Origin: Pyronema omphalodes
Taxonomy: Eukaryota; Ascomycota; Pezizomycetes; Pezizales; Pyronemataceae
Direction of reading: 5' to 3'
DNA length: 64,000 nt
Assembly: GCA_024516155.1 (NCBI GenBank)
Contig: JAJJXM010000048.1
Coordinates: 434,001-498,000, forward strand
Notes under the pieces: generated by a model
Seen by the model: the letters and a program-made list of their open reading frames with translations, nothing else
Told to the model about the DNA's origin: nothing
Databases searched by the model: none
Position numbers and translations under genes: made by a program
In this document: one piece after another, positions 45,149 through 54,789 of the stretch
Layout of the letters: each line of letters opens with the position of its first letter
Numbering within the stretch: position 1 is the first letter of the stretch

Positions 45149-46644
45149 ATGAAAAGAAGGTATTCCGAAGCCTTTACGAGCAGAAGTCATTACAATGATG
45201 AATCATCGCAGGTATGTTTTACCGCTTTCAAATGTTTCATGCTTCAAAAGTAGAATATCTTTCAAATGATTCACGTTTCACTCTATGAAGTAAACAGGCT
45301 AACAAATTGTCGTGATATGGCGCACTATAGTCGAGAGCTTGTTCTCCGATAACTCCATCATTTCAGGCCTCTGGATGTCGCCATTCTTCAGCAGTACCCC
45401 TAGCGACTAGCGGCGAACCCGACGGAGTGGTTATGTCAGGATCCGAACACATTCAGGCTATGCAAGATCCGGTCACGGGTCTTGGGCGGGCCGAACCGAT
45501 CACCCATGCTTCGGCTCCAGCAGTTCCCAAGCCTATTTACCTACCAACACAGAAATATCTGAGCAGCCTACCTACAATTATGAAGTATACGCCCTTGCTA
45601 AAACTTAACATGTCTAGCGAGATGCATATCCTTGCCAAAACACAGGATTGGGGTCTGCTTCTTCATACTCATACACTGCTGCTTGTTCCTTCGTTCATAT
45701 ACAAAAGCAGTCCGTATGAAGAGTATGTGGTTTACAATGAAGTCTTATCTCGATTTGTTGTGAATCTCCCCGTAAGTAGTCAAGTCCGATTCCGAGTCCG
45801 AGTCCGGTTTCTGATGGTGTAGATCTGGAATCAACTAAACCTTGTGCCATCAATCGTTGAAAAAGACGGCAATCTACAAATAACGCTCCACCGAGACCTA
45901 AAGTTAAGCATGGAAGAGCTCCTCAAAAAGCTTCCAACAACCGCGATTGTTTCCGAAATTCATCTAAAGTTCGTCTTCGAAGGAAAGTGGATTCAACATG
46001 ACATGTGTCGACTTATTGACGCAGCTATGAGGACCTTTTGGGTTAAAATTCAAAAGGTTTCCCCACTTCTAGGATGTCCAGGACTGATGAGTAAATGCGA
46101 AGAGAGGAGAGCGTTTATCGAGGTCATGGCAGAAGCTCTGGCACCAACTTTTCCGGGTCCAGAAGAGGGTAGAGTTGAGTATATCATGGCACTTCTTTGG
46201 ATGAAGTGTATCAAGGATCTAACTAGAGAAGACGAGATATTGGATTCGGTGGACAGCATCGAGAAGATGAGTAAAGCTCCAGTTTTAGATCTCTTTATGG
46301 ATGAGATTAACGATGAAGAGGTGTGTGAGATGGATGAATGGGAGCGGGAGTTTGAAGCCGCGACAGTGATACCGAAAAGGAATCCGAGACCAGCGGTCAA
46401 TGAGGGGGCTACGAAGAAGAAGAAGCCAGTGAAAAAGGAGCCTACAGAAAAGAAACCTGTGAAAGAGAAGCTTGAGAAAAAGAGGTCTGCGAAAAAGAAG
46501 GCTGTGAAAAAGAAGGCTGTGAAAAAGGAGGTGGTTGATAACACCGAAGATCAGGAAGCGATATTTTCCGATATGGAAGGACCGGGTGGTAACGATGTTT
46601 TTGAAAAACTTGTTGACGAGTCCATCATTGAGGATTTGTTGTAA
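45149..46644 (+). CDS. Protein with Lys-rich repetitive C-terminus, unknown function
   Basis: Not recognised. Exons 45149-45211, 45367-45771 and 45823-46644 (introns of 155 and 51 nt) give 429 residues. The first exon is MKRRYSEAFTSRSHYNDESSQ. The middle part has IYLPTQKYLSSLP and MKYTPLLKLNMSSEMHILAK, with no known fold visible. The last exon has a helical segment (LKLSMEELLKKLPTTAIVSEIHLKF), an acidic stretch (DEINDEEVCEMDEWEREFE) and then a histone-H1-like run of KKKPVKKEP, KKPVKEKLEKKRSAKKKAV repeats that could act as a nuclear localisation or DNA-binding tail. The first exon and second-exon start resemble those at 38435, suggesting a shared 5' origin. Confidence 0.6.
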
Positions 46645-47396
46645 TGATACTGATAATATTAATAATGTTTCGAGGGTCAGCGAATACTGCATCCATGTTC
46701 GTCGCTCCGTTGTGGTTCATTCATCGTGAAGCAACCGTTTTTCCAGAACCGGAATAGTTTGACTGTCTCAGAGCTGCGCATGAGACATGACGAGGAGGCG
46801 GTGAGCGTGGACAACCTATGGTGCACCATACTTTAATCTTGCAGTGTGATCAACCCCACGCCGTATGATTAACTTCAGTACATCAACACCAGATCTATCT
46901 TATGATTCTGTGAGAAGGCTATGCACCATAAACGTGCATGCGTGCATCACCTGACAGGATCCCCGGCGGGGATCTTGCGACACACTGTGTTTGGCATTAT
47001 CATATCGGCATCACAGCTTCTTGAGTTCCTTATTCTTTACACCGATCATTCGCCCGAAAAAAAGACAGCACGTAGAAAATAAAAACAAATTCAAATATCA
47101 CACCTGATAGATGCTTCCAGAAGAGAACGGAAGATTGCGCTTTGATGTTCTTTCGGTTCCGCTGATAAATCCAGTTGCGAGTGGAGCGTTCCCGGTTTAG
47201 CGCAGTGCCTAGCATCAGATCTGACACACATTCATGGGCTGCTGCACGCCCCGAAAAGCACCCGAGTATCCTGCTGCCTTCGCTTGCTGTTGTTTTCCCC
47301 AAATCCTCCACCGATCTCATCGCCAACCTCCATTTCCACCCCTTGTCATACTGAATAGACATAGAAGACGAGAGCGCGCAGCTACAACAAATCAGA
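46645..47396. other. Intergenic region upstream of TCP11-like gene
   Basis: About 750 bp, no gene supported. A minus frame at 47030-47614 is antisense to the next gene and has no motif. Confidence 0.5.
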
Positions 47397-50084
47397 ATGT
47401 TACCTCCCGACGAGAATTCAACCCCACAATGGAAGCCACCTCCACACCTTGAAGCCCGACTTTCTCGACGCCGTGGACGTCGTGGAACCTCATCTCCAGC
47501 TGCATATACATCCCAAGCTATTCTTACCGCGTCAAACCTTGCTACAACCAGAAGGCAGACCCTTCTCGAAGCAAGAAAGTCTTTGCTTCGCGCACGTGCC
47601 CTACATGTCGACAAAGTTCGCCGCTCTCGTGCTGATTCCCATGAGGCAGTGTCTGAGCGCCTATTGGCGTTGCAGGCGTCTATGCATGCGGCTCAAGAGT
47701 CGCGGGATGCGTTATTGAAGAAGATTACAGCTTCGTGCAGTAGCGAGGTAGCGAAGGCGAAGAGGACTGCTGTGGAAATGAGAAAGAAGCGGGAGCAGGA
47801 AGCAAATGCGCTAAAACAAAACTCTGAGGAGCGGATGGCGGAAGCTCAGAGGCGAAGGGATGAGGTTCTTAAGGAGCGGGGTAGAAAGACTAGAGAACGC
47901 GGAAGCTCTGGAAGTGGAAAGAGAATGACGTCAGAAGTGAGGGAAAAAGTGAAGGTCAATCAGGAAACTAAGGCTGCGAAGAAAATTCAGAGAGCCTGGA
48001 GAGCGTCGAAGGATAAGAAGGTCGTCGCCGACTTTGTGGCCCTGGGTTTAACAATTGAGAGTGTTCGGGATGCCGACTTCATGGAAGTCAGCACGAGGTT
48101 TCAGGATGAGGAGGTTATCAGAGCAACATCAAAGCTACTTATGAGATGTGGAATCTTAGAGGGAGTTGAGAGTGTAGAAGGTGCTGTAGAAAAGTGCTGC
48201 AGGACCTTCTTAAGTGCTTATCTAATCTTGGGACATCCTGGCGAAGTCCTCAGCAATGACGGTCCGAAGGAGAAGGTAAGTTTCGAACCTGAACATAGCT
48301 TCGCAGACATACTTAACGTCAATCAGGATTTGATAACTCGATCTAAAGATCTTCTTATCGCATTTGAATCTTTTCTATCAGTGCCGTCCTTCCCTACACC
48401 GGATGAGCTTTACAACGCCTGGAGCGAGTTTAGCACTGCATTCGACACATGGAAGTCCCGGGATTCGGAAATTTTTATCCAGACAATGGTCGCACAGTAT
48501 GCCGAGCTGGACCTCATTTGGCAGAAAGTGAAGGACGACACTACCGGTGGTGTCGCAGAAGACTTTAAGGAGGGTATTCGCGAGAATCAGTTGCTACTCC
48601 TGGTTCGGATCCGACGGTTGGCCGGAGACCGGACCAGAGACCTGATTCGCACCGCTGTGAAGGAGTCCAGGCGGAAGAGATTACCACGGAAGGAGAAGCG
48701 GGATACCAAACCTCGTGAAGTACCATCGTCAAACGAGGCCGTATCCACCGCACCAGCAGCCGCATCTCCCCCGGTCCCTTCTCCTCAGCAGCAGCCCGTT
48801 GCTCCAGTACGAGATGCCACTCCCCGCATGGGCTTTGATAGTGTAACGAACGATGATGGCATGCCCTCCAACCGCCAGATTATTCACGAATTATCACTGG
48901 ACAAGGAATTCCGGTTGAAGCCTCGCCGGCGCAACCCCCTTGAGAAGATGTGTGCCGAAGCCGCAAAAGCTGCCTTCTGGGCTCAAATGCGTGCTGACAT
49001 CACTGAAGGCAAATTCGAAAATTGGGTCCCCTCAATTGCCGAGACCGTGCGTGGAAAGCTCCTTCGCATCCTCGACCCTAATGGCACTTTCTACCGTCTC
49101 GTTGCCGAGTCCATTGATGTTGAATTTATTTCCCAGCAGTGTCGCCACGGCGCTTATGACCATGAAAAACTCCTCTCCTTCGTCCTCAACCTCCTCCCTA
49201 AGATCTGTTCTCCGGCCCGTGATGAAGATGTCAAGGCTCTCCTTGAAGACACCACCAGCGACTACACCGTCCGTTTACAGAAGCTTATCGATGTTCTCGA
49301 ATCTATGCAGCTCGACTACGCCAACTTCCTCCTCATGATCTCTGCACCACGGGTTATCCCCGAGGCCATACCCTACGAGCGCAAGCTTTTCACCGCCGAC
49401 CTCGAAGCCGGCCGTACTTCCCTCGTCAAAACTACCGCGTGGCTCCAAACCGCTAAAGCCCAGCTCACTGGAACTCCTTCCACTGTCGAAATCCATCTTC
49501 AGGCGTTCCTGAACCTCCTTGTTGGTCTTGAAACCCTTGAGGGTACGAGTATCCCCGAGACTTTTCATCTCGACCATCAGCGTATCGCCGACACTCGGAC
49601 TGCGCTGCGCTCTGTCATCCTCGGTGGTTCCATCGTTTTGACAGTCAAGACTATTTTACGCCGAGATGTGAGAAGTCAGTGGAAAGAACTTAAGGCTTGC
49701 GTTGCCAAGCTTCTCACCGCTGGGAATGCTGAGGTTGCAGAAGGGATCCGGAGGTTCTTGGAAGAGACTACTGCTACGCCTCCATCAACTATGGAGGCTG
49801 TTCGTCACGCTGTGAATCGTATTTTGCAGCGAGGGACTACTGACCCTGTTGTCAGAGTGGTTGCAAACAGGATTAGAGGATTTCTCAAGGAGAGGTTGGT
49901 GGCAAGTAACAGTCAGGATAAGGTCCGGTTGGCTGCTAATGCAGGAGAGGTGTTGACTGGATGGGGAGTTGGAGAGTGGATTTCGGAGATGGGAGGGATT
50001 AATGAGAAAGTGCTGACTTGGTATGCGGTTGATAGAGGCGTTGCCGGGGAGTTTTATGAACGGATTTTAGGGGGTAATGTTTAG
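47397..50084 (+). CDS. TCP11/Sok1-family protein with IQ motif
   Basis: Single-exon gene of 895 residues. The C-terminal two thirds match the T-complex protein 11 family, which includes yeast Sok1, a suppressor of cAMP-dependent kinase defects; family members are tied to cAMP/PKA signalling, but the mechanism is unclear. Seen: basic N-terminal segment (RLSRRRGRRGT), a long Lys/Arg/Glu-rich predicted coiled coil at about residues 55-190, an IQ motif (KAAKKIQRAWRASKDKK) likely to bind calmodulin, a Pro-rich linker near residues 430-475, and TCP11 blocks such as NRQIIHELSLDKEFRLKP, FWAQMRADITEGKFENWVPS and the ALLEDTTSDYTVRLQKLIDV helix. Length is typical of filamentous fungi. Confidence 0.87.
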   Translation: MLPPDENSTPQWKPPPHLEARLSRRRGRRGTSSPAAYTSQAILTASNLATTRRQTLLEARKSLLRARALHVDKVRRSRADSHEAVSERLLALQASMHAAQESRDALLKKITASCSSEVAKAKRTAVEMRKKREQEANALKQNSEERMAEAQRRRDEVLKERGRKTRERGSSGSGKRMTSEVREKVKVNQETKAAKKIQRAWRASKDKKVVADFVALGLTIESVRDADFMEVSTRFQDEEVIRATSKLLMRCGILEGVESVEGAVEKCCRTFLSAYLILGHPGEVLSNDGPKEKVSFEPEHSFADILNVNQDLITRSKDLLIAFESFLSVPSFPTPDELYNAWSEFSTAFDTWKSRDSEIFIQTMVAQYAELDLIWQKVKDDTTGGVAEDFKEGIRENQLLLLVRIRRLAGDRTRDLIRTAVKESRRKRLPRKEKRDTKPREVPSSNEAVSTAPAAASPPVPSPQQQPVAPVRDATPRMGFDSVTNDDGMPSNRQIIHELSLDKEFRLKPRRRNPLEKMCAEAAKAAFWAQMRADITEGKFENWVPSIAETVRGKLLRILDPNGTFYRLVAESIDVEFISQQCRHGAYDHEKLLSFVLNLLPKICSPARDEDVKALLEDTTSDYTVRLQKLIDVLESMQLDYANFLLMISAPRVIPEAIPYERKLFTADLEAGRTSLVKTTAWLQTAKAQLTGTPSTVEIHLQAFLNLLVGLETLEGTSIPETFHLDHQRIADTRTALRSVILGGSIVLTVKTILRRDVRSQWKELKACVAKLLTAGNAEVAEGIRRFLEETTATPPSTMEAVRHAVNRILQRGTTDPVVRVVANRIRGFLKERLVASNSQDKVRLAANAGEVLTGWGVGEWISEMGGINEKVLTWYAVDRGVAGEFYERILGGNV

Positions 50085-50843
50085 TTATTAGATAATACCA
50101 TCGGACATGTATGGACACTAAGGATACATGTGGGAATGCTTGAGATACTGGAGAAATGGGTTGCATTGCGTCGGGATTGGCAGGGGCTTTGGCGATTATT
50201 TTTTTTTCAACAGTATTTGTTTGGGTTATGGATATGGGATATGTTTTAGCATGCTGGGCTTTTTTTTTATTTTTTTGTTGGGATTGCATTTTTGATGACG
50301 AAGAATCACTGTGGCATTTTCGTGGTGTGGGGTTTTTTGTTGTGTTTTTTTTTTGCAATTTTGTTGTCCTCATTTTTTTTGTGGTCATGATTTTGAAGAG
50401 TGAAGGAGAATGATGCTGTATGGAGCAGCAAATGGAATTAAAGCAGATGCTAGCTAGATGATGTTAAGAATCATGGAATATTACTATTCTTTCCTTTTAA
50501 AAAAATGGCCTTCGAATTGCGTGTGCATTTTGAACGGTTTGTAGTGACTGGGCGCGCATGATGCCGCCCTTCATTTGTCCGCTGTTTACAGAAATGGAGG
50601 TAAAATTTCAACAATGGTATGTATTTGTGAATGGCAGGCAACTTTCTTTAATATTTTTCATTCCAGTGCAATATATCCTCGCTAAATTTTAAATAATTAC
50701 ACATTAACATTATACATTATACATTATACATTATACATTATACATTATACATTATACCCAACCCGCATTCACCATCAACAACCAAGCACAAGCTAAGACC
50801 CATAATCCCTCCATCTTCTGACCCCAAGCTTCTGCGTCTATTC
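50085..50843. other. Intergenic region with CATTATA microsatellite
   Basis: About 760 bp between convergent genes. T-rich sequence at 50198-50385 and a CATTATA array at 50700-50757. No gene supported. Confidence 0.55.
50700..50757 (+). repeat. CATTATA heptamer microsatellite
   Basis: About eight near-perfect head-to-tail copies of the 7-mer CATTATA, 86 bp beyond the stop of the next minus-strand gene. Confidence 0.9.
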
Positions 50844-51611
50844 TTACTCTAGACGCATTTTTGTCGCTCTGGTCATATACCGTTTCTCGGGGTCTTGTTC
50901 CTCCTGCTGCTGCTGCTGTTGTTGTCTCTGTTGATGTGGTTCCCGTCCCTGTTCCGGTCCACCCCAACCTACCCCACGATACATCAACGGCGACCCTGGA
51001 TCTTGTATCTCCCGTATCCCTCGTATCCCCCGTATCTCCCGTGTTCCTGGCTGTTGCTGCTGCCTCTGTCGACGCTGCCGCTTGGGGGTTGGGTAGGGTG
51101 ACGGTGGGGGATTATGTGGTGGGGTTCTTGGCTGGGTTCTTGGTGGTGGTGTTGACGGTGACGGTGGTGAGTCTTCGTCGGATGTAAGCTCGATACCGCT
51201 GTCTTCATGTAGAAACTGGTCGTTGGGATTTTCGGGATTGCTGGGATTTTCGGGATTGTTGGGATTGCTGGGGAGGTATGGCGGCTTGCTGCGGGATGGG
51301 TGTTTGTGTTTATGATATGATGAGGGGGTTTTGATTTGTTGGAGCTCGCGGAGGAGCTGCTGGCTAGGAGATGAGAGCTTACGGAACTCACGGAGTTCGC
51401 GGAGAAGTTGGTTGCTAGGAGAAGAGAGCTTACGGAACTCACGGAGTTCGTGGAGGAGCTGCTGACAAGGGGATTGGAGGGGGGATTGGTTTTGGGGCTT
51501 AAAGGAATGAGAGGGATATGAGGGGGTGGGGTGTTGGTTGGTGTTGCTTGATAAATGGTTGATATGGCGGCTCATGGGGACGGAATATTCGACGGGGCTT
51601 TCGGGAGTCAT
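50844..51611 (-). CDS. Gln/Pro-rich protein with LREFRKLSSPS repeats
   Basis: Uninterrupted frame of 255 residues from ATG 51611 with no recognised family. Notable: three tandem units LLHELREFRKLSSPSN, LLRELREFRKLSSPSQ and LLRELQQIKTPSS at about residues 55-95; NPENPSNPENPND repeats; Pro-rich SPPSPSTPPPRTQPRTPP; a basic Gln-rich patch (PKRQRRQRQQQQ); an IRGIRGIREI run; and a second Gln run near the end. Likely largely disordered. The opposite strand is also open for 108 residues, as expected from the biased codons. The frame is open end to end, but whether it is expressed is unknown. Confidence 0.5.
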   Translation of the reverse strand: MTPESPVEYSVPMSRHINHLSSNTNQHPTPSYPSHSFKPQNQSPLQSPCQQLLHELREFRKLSSPSNQLLRELREFRKLSSPSQQLLRELQQIKTPSSYHKHKHPSRSKPPYLPSNPNNPENPSNPENPNDQFLHEDSGIELTSDEDSPPSPSTPPPRTQPRTPPHNPPPSPYPTPKRQRRQRQQQQPGTREIRGIRGIREIQDPGSPLMYRGVGWGGPEQGREPHQQRQQQQQQQEEQDPEKRYMTRATKMRLE

Positions 51612-52892
51612 TGGTATTGAAGGTTATGGGCACGGGGGTAGTAGACTGGTTGGTTGGTTGATGGTTGTGTCGTGGATATCCTTGGTGTGTTCGTTGTGTA
51701 ATTGGGTTTATATGTAGGAGCTTTTGAACTACCTTATGACGTATATAGCTCCCGGTATGTTATCTGATTTAAACGGTGTTTTCTACAGCGGGGTGGAGTG
51801 GAAAGCGGAATATGTTCGATTCACCCTTGGGCCGGAGGTTAGTAAGTAATGTGTATACATAGCGTTAGACCCAGCATACCCGGGGATGTGTTATATGCTA
51901 TTGGATTGTTATGCGCGGCTCTATTTTTAATTAGGATTTCTCGCTGCTGTAATACAATGTTGCCGGATGTTGTGTATGTAGCAGAGGCGGGGAAAATGTC
52001 ACTTTGCCAGGGTCAAACCCTAATTTTGTTTCTGCAATTGTAGGTAGCAGAGTTGTAGAGCATGTCACTTTACCATGGTCAAACACCCAGCACCTTTCAT
52101 TACGTGAGGTTATCCAACTATACTGCTTTCAGGAGTATCAAAAGTCGACTCGAAAACTGAAACGTTAGTGGAACATATACACGTGTGGGGATGGCAACGA
52201 GATAAAGGTTTCCAAGAGGCGAAGATCATAATTTGTGGTTTCCGGGGGCGGAAGCTAACGGCCCGGCCCGCGACGTTTACCACCGCTCTTAAACTGTGAG
52301 GATTCTATGGTGCACGATATGGCCGGTTGTGGCATTTATTGAAGGAATTTCTGGCAGTTTCACACCATCGACGGACGCGGCGCCGGTGATGACTAGCGAG
52401 TTGAAGAATCGGGATTCGGACCCTTTAACCGCGCGCACGCGAATTGCACCTAGCGGAGCTAGCTGCGAGCTTCCGTGAAGCTGCATATGCTGTCGCGAGA
52501 GCAATTCTCGTTGTTAATTCCCTCCAACACTCAACAATGACATTTTATGACGCGTAAATAGCTTCAGAGTTGATGATCACACTCTCAATTCCCTTCCAAT
52601 ATTGTCCCCTGTCGATTTCTCAGTCATCCTCGTCCAAAAAGCTTCGAGCTGTCGTATTGAAGGTCGGTCTTGGCGCCAAGGTTCATGGAAGGCCACGACG
52701 CTTCAACCTCCAGCAAGCAGCACCTCCGTGACCCTCCCAGCCCACCCAAAATTCCCCGTTCCCAGTTCGTTCGCCAACCCGCATCTCACGAGATTGCGTC
52801 CCATCGCCCTTCGATTATCTTACCCAGCCTGCATTGAGTTTTGCCGATCTGTGAACGTGCGCGCCCTTCGTGCTTCTACGAACGCGGCAAGA
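51612..52892. other. Intergenic region upstream of KexA
   Basis: About 1.3 kb between divergent starts. Two related blocks at 51978-52015 and 52049-52086 share AGCAGAG, TGTCACTTT.CCA and GGTCAAAC. The last 300 bp should be 5' leader of KexA. No gene supported. Confidence 0.5.
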
Positions 52893-54789
52893 ATGCGGTT
52901 CACTATCTTACCGCTACTCGAGGTAGCGACGCTGCTGTTGTCAGCCTTAACGATATCGTCGGCAGAAGAAACGAAGAAATGCGCGGCAGATTACTTCGTA
53001 AAGGAATTACCAGGTCAACCGCCTGGTCCGTTGATCAAGATGCACGCAGGGTTAGTCCCTTGTTTGCTTCTGCTACAAAACATCTGGTCGCAGAGATCTA
53101 GGGATTGTGGGAAATGGTAAACGGAATGGAGCTTATATTTCGGTGCTCACTAGTCATATCGAAGTCGACCACGATAATAACGGACATCTATTCTTCTGGC
53201 ACTTTCAGAATAAACACATCGCACAACGTCAACGAACCGTGATATGGCTCAACGGCGGTCCCGGCTGCTCCTCGCTCGACGGCGCTCTCATGGAGATCGG
53301 TCCTTACCGCCTTAAAGATGACCACACCCTGATAGAAAACGAAGGCTCATGGCACGAATTCGCAAACGTTTTATTTGTCGACCAACCCGTCGGTACTGGA
53401 TTCAGTTACGTCAACACCGATCACTACCTCCATGAACTTGGCCAGATGGCAGACCATTTTGTGATATTTATGACAAAATTCTTCGAGATATTCCCCGAAT
53501 ACGAAGACGACGATATCTACTTTGCCGGAGAGTCTTATGCTGGCCAACACATCCCCTACATCGCCGACGCCGTCCTCCGTCGCAATGCCAACAAACCCCG
53601 GGGCGCTCAAGACTGGCACGTTAAGGGCTTGATAATTGGCAACGGTTGGATCGACCCCGAGCCTCAGTATCTTGCCTACGCAACATACGCCTACAAACAC
53701 AACATCCTCTCCAAGACCTCCGACGCCGGTAAAGCAATTGAAGCCCAGGTCGCCATTTGCCAAAAAGATCTAGCTGCAGGTGGCAAGAACCACGTCGACA
53801 CAACTTCATGCGAGACAATTCTTAACGAGATATTGAAGCGCACGAAAATCCCCGACCCCGATCACCCCGGAAATTTCCTTTGCTACAACATGTACGATAT
53901 CCGTCTCATGGACTCTTTCCCAAGCTGCGGTATGAACTGGCCCCCGGATCTCACCTCTGTTACCCCATACCTTCGAAGAAGCGATGTAGTTGCTGCCCTG
54001 CATATCAACCATGACAAAATGAGTGGATGGCAGGAATGTTCCGGCGCTGTTTCCTCATCATTTAAAGCCTACAACTCCGCTCCCTCCGTTACCCTTCTAC
54101 CCCGCATTTTGGAGACAATCCCAGTAGTCCTCTTCTCCGGTGACCAGGATCTTATCTGTAATCACATCGGTACAGAAGACCTCATCAACAACCTCTCCTG
54201 GAACGGTGGTAAAGGCTTCGAACTTTCCGCTGGACAATGGGCTCCCAGAGAAGAATGGTCCTTCGAAGGTCAACCTGCTGGTATCTACCAAACTGCACGT
54301 AACTTAACCTATGTCTTGTTCTACAACTCCTCCCACATGGTCCCCTTTGATGTTTCCCGGCGCTCTCGGGATATGTTGGACCGCTTTATGAAAGTCGACA
54401 TAGCCTCAATCGGGGGCCATCCATCCGACTCTCTTATCAGCGGACAGAAAGGCCCTTTAGTAGCAGTTGGCTCCCATCCAAATAGCACAATAGCAATGGA
54501 GCAGGAAAAAGCTCGCTTGCAGGCTGCGAGATGGGATGCGTATTACCGCTCGGGAGTCATTGCTCTGATTGTCGTGGCGACGTTGGCGGTCGCTTGGGGT
54601 ATGTTTGTGTTTAGGAGTCGTCAGAAGGCAAGAAGAGGAAGGATGGGGTATAAGGGAATTTCTGGGGATAATGGAAGAGAGTGGGATGAGGGGAATTTGG
54701 AGGAGCTTGTCCCCAGAGGTGGAAGGTATGAGGTAGGCGAGGAAAGTGATGGCGAGGAAAGTCCAGCGCCGACACCGGCGGGAAAGTGA
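52893..54789 (+). CDS. kexA: Pheromone-processing carboxypeptidase KexA (Kex1 family)
   Basis: Serine carboxypeptidase (family S10) of the late Golgi that trims C-terminal Lys/Arg from peptides after Kex2 cleavage. Exons 52893-53050 and 53154-54789 (103-nt intron) give 597 residues. Seen: an N-terminal signal peptide ([24 protein letters not shown]), [22 protein letters not shown] joined across the splice to [16 protein letters not shown], the [21 protein letters not shown] block, catalytic Ser at about residue 180 in [11 protein letters not shown], Asp in [12 protein letters not shown] and His at about 447 in NSSHMVPFD. One membrane segment ([21 protein letters not shown]) near residue 550 and a short acidic cytosolic tail are typical of Kex1 rather than soluble carboxypeptidase Y. 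Confidence 0.95.

Noticed and set aside
46050..46544. 164-residue minus ORF, Phe/Ser-rich
   Set aside because: Antisense of the Lys-rich tail of the 45.1-kb gene.
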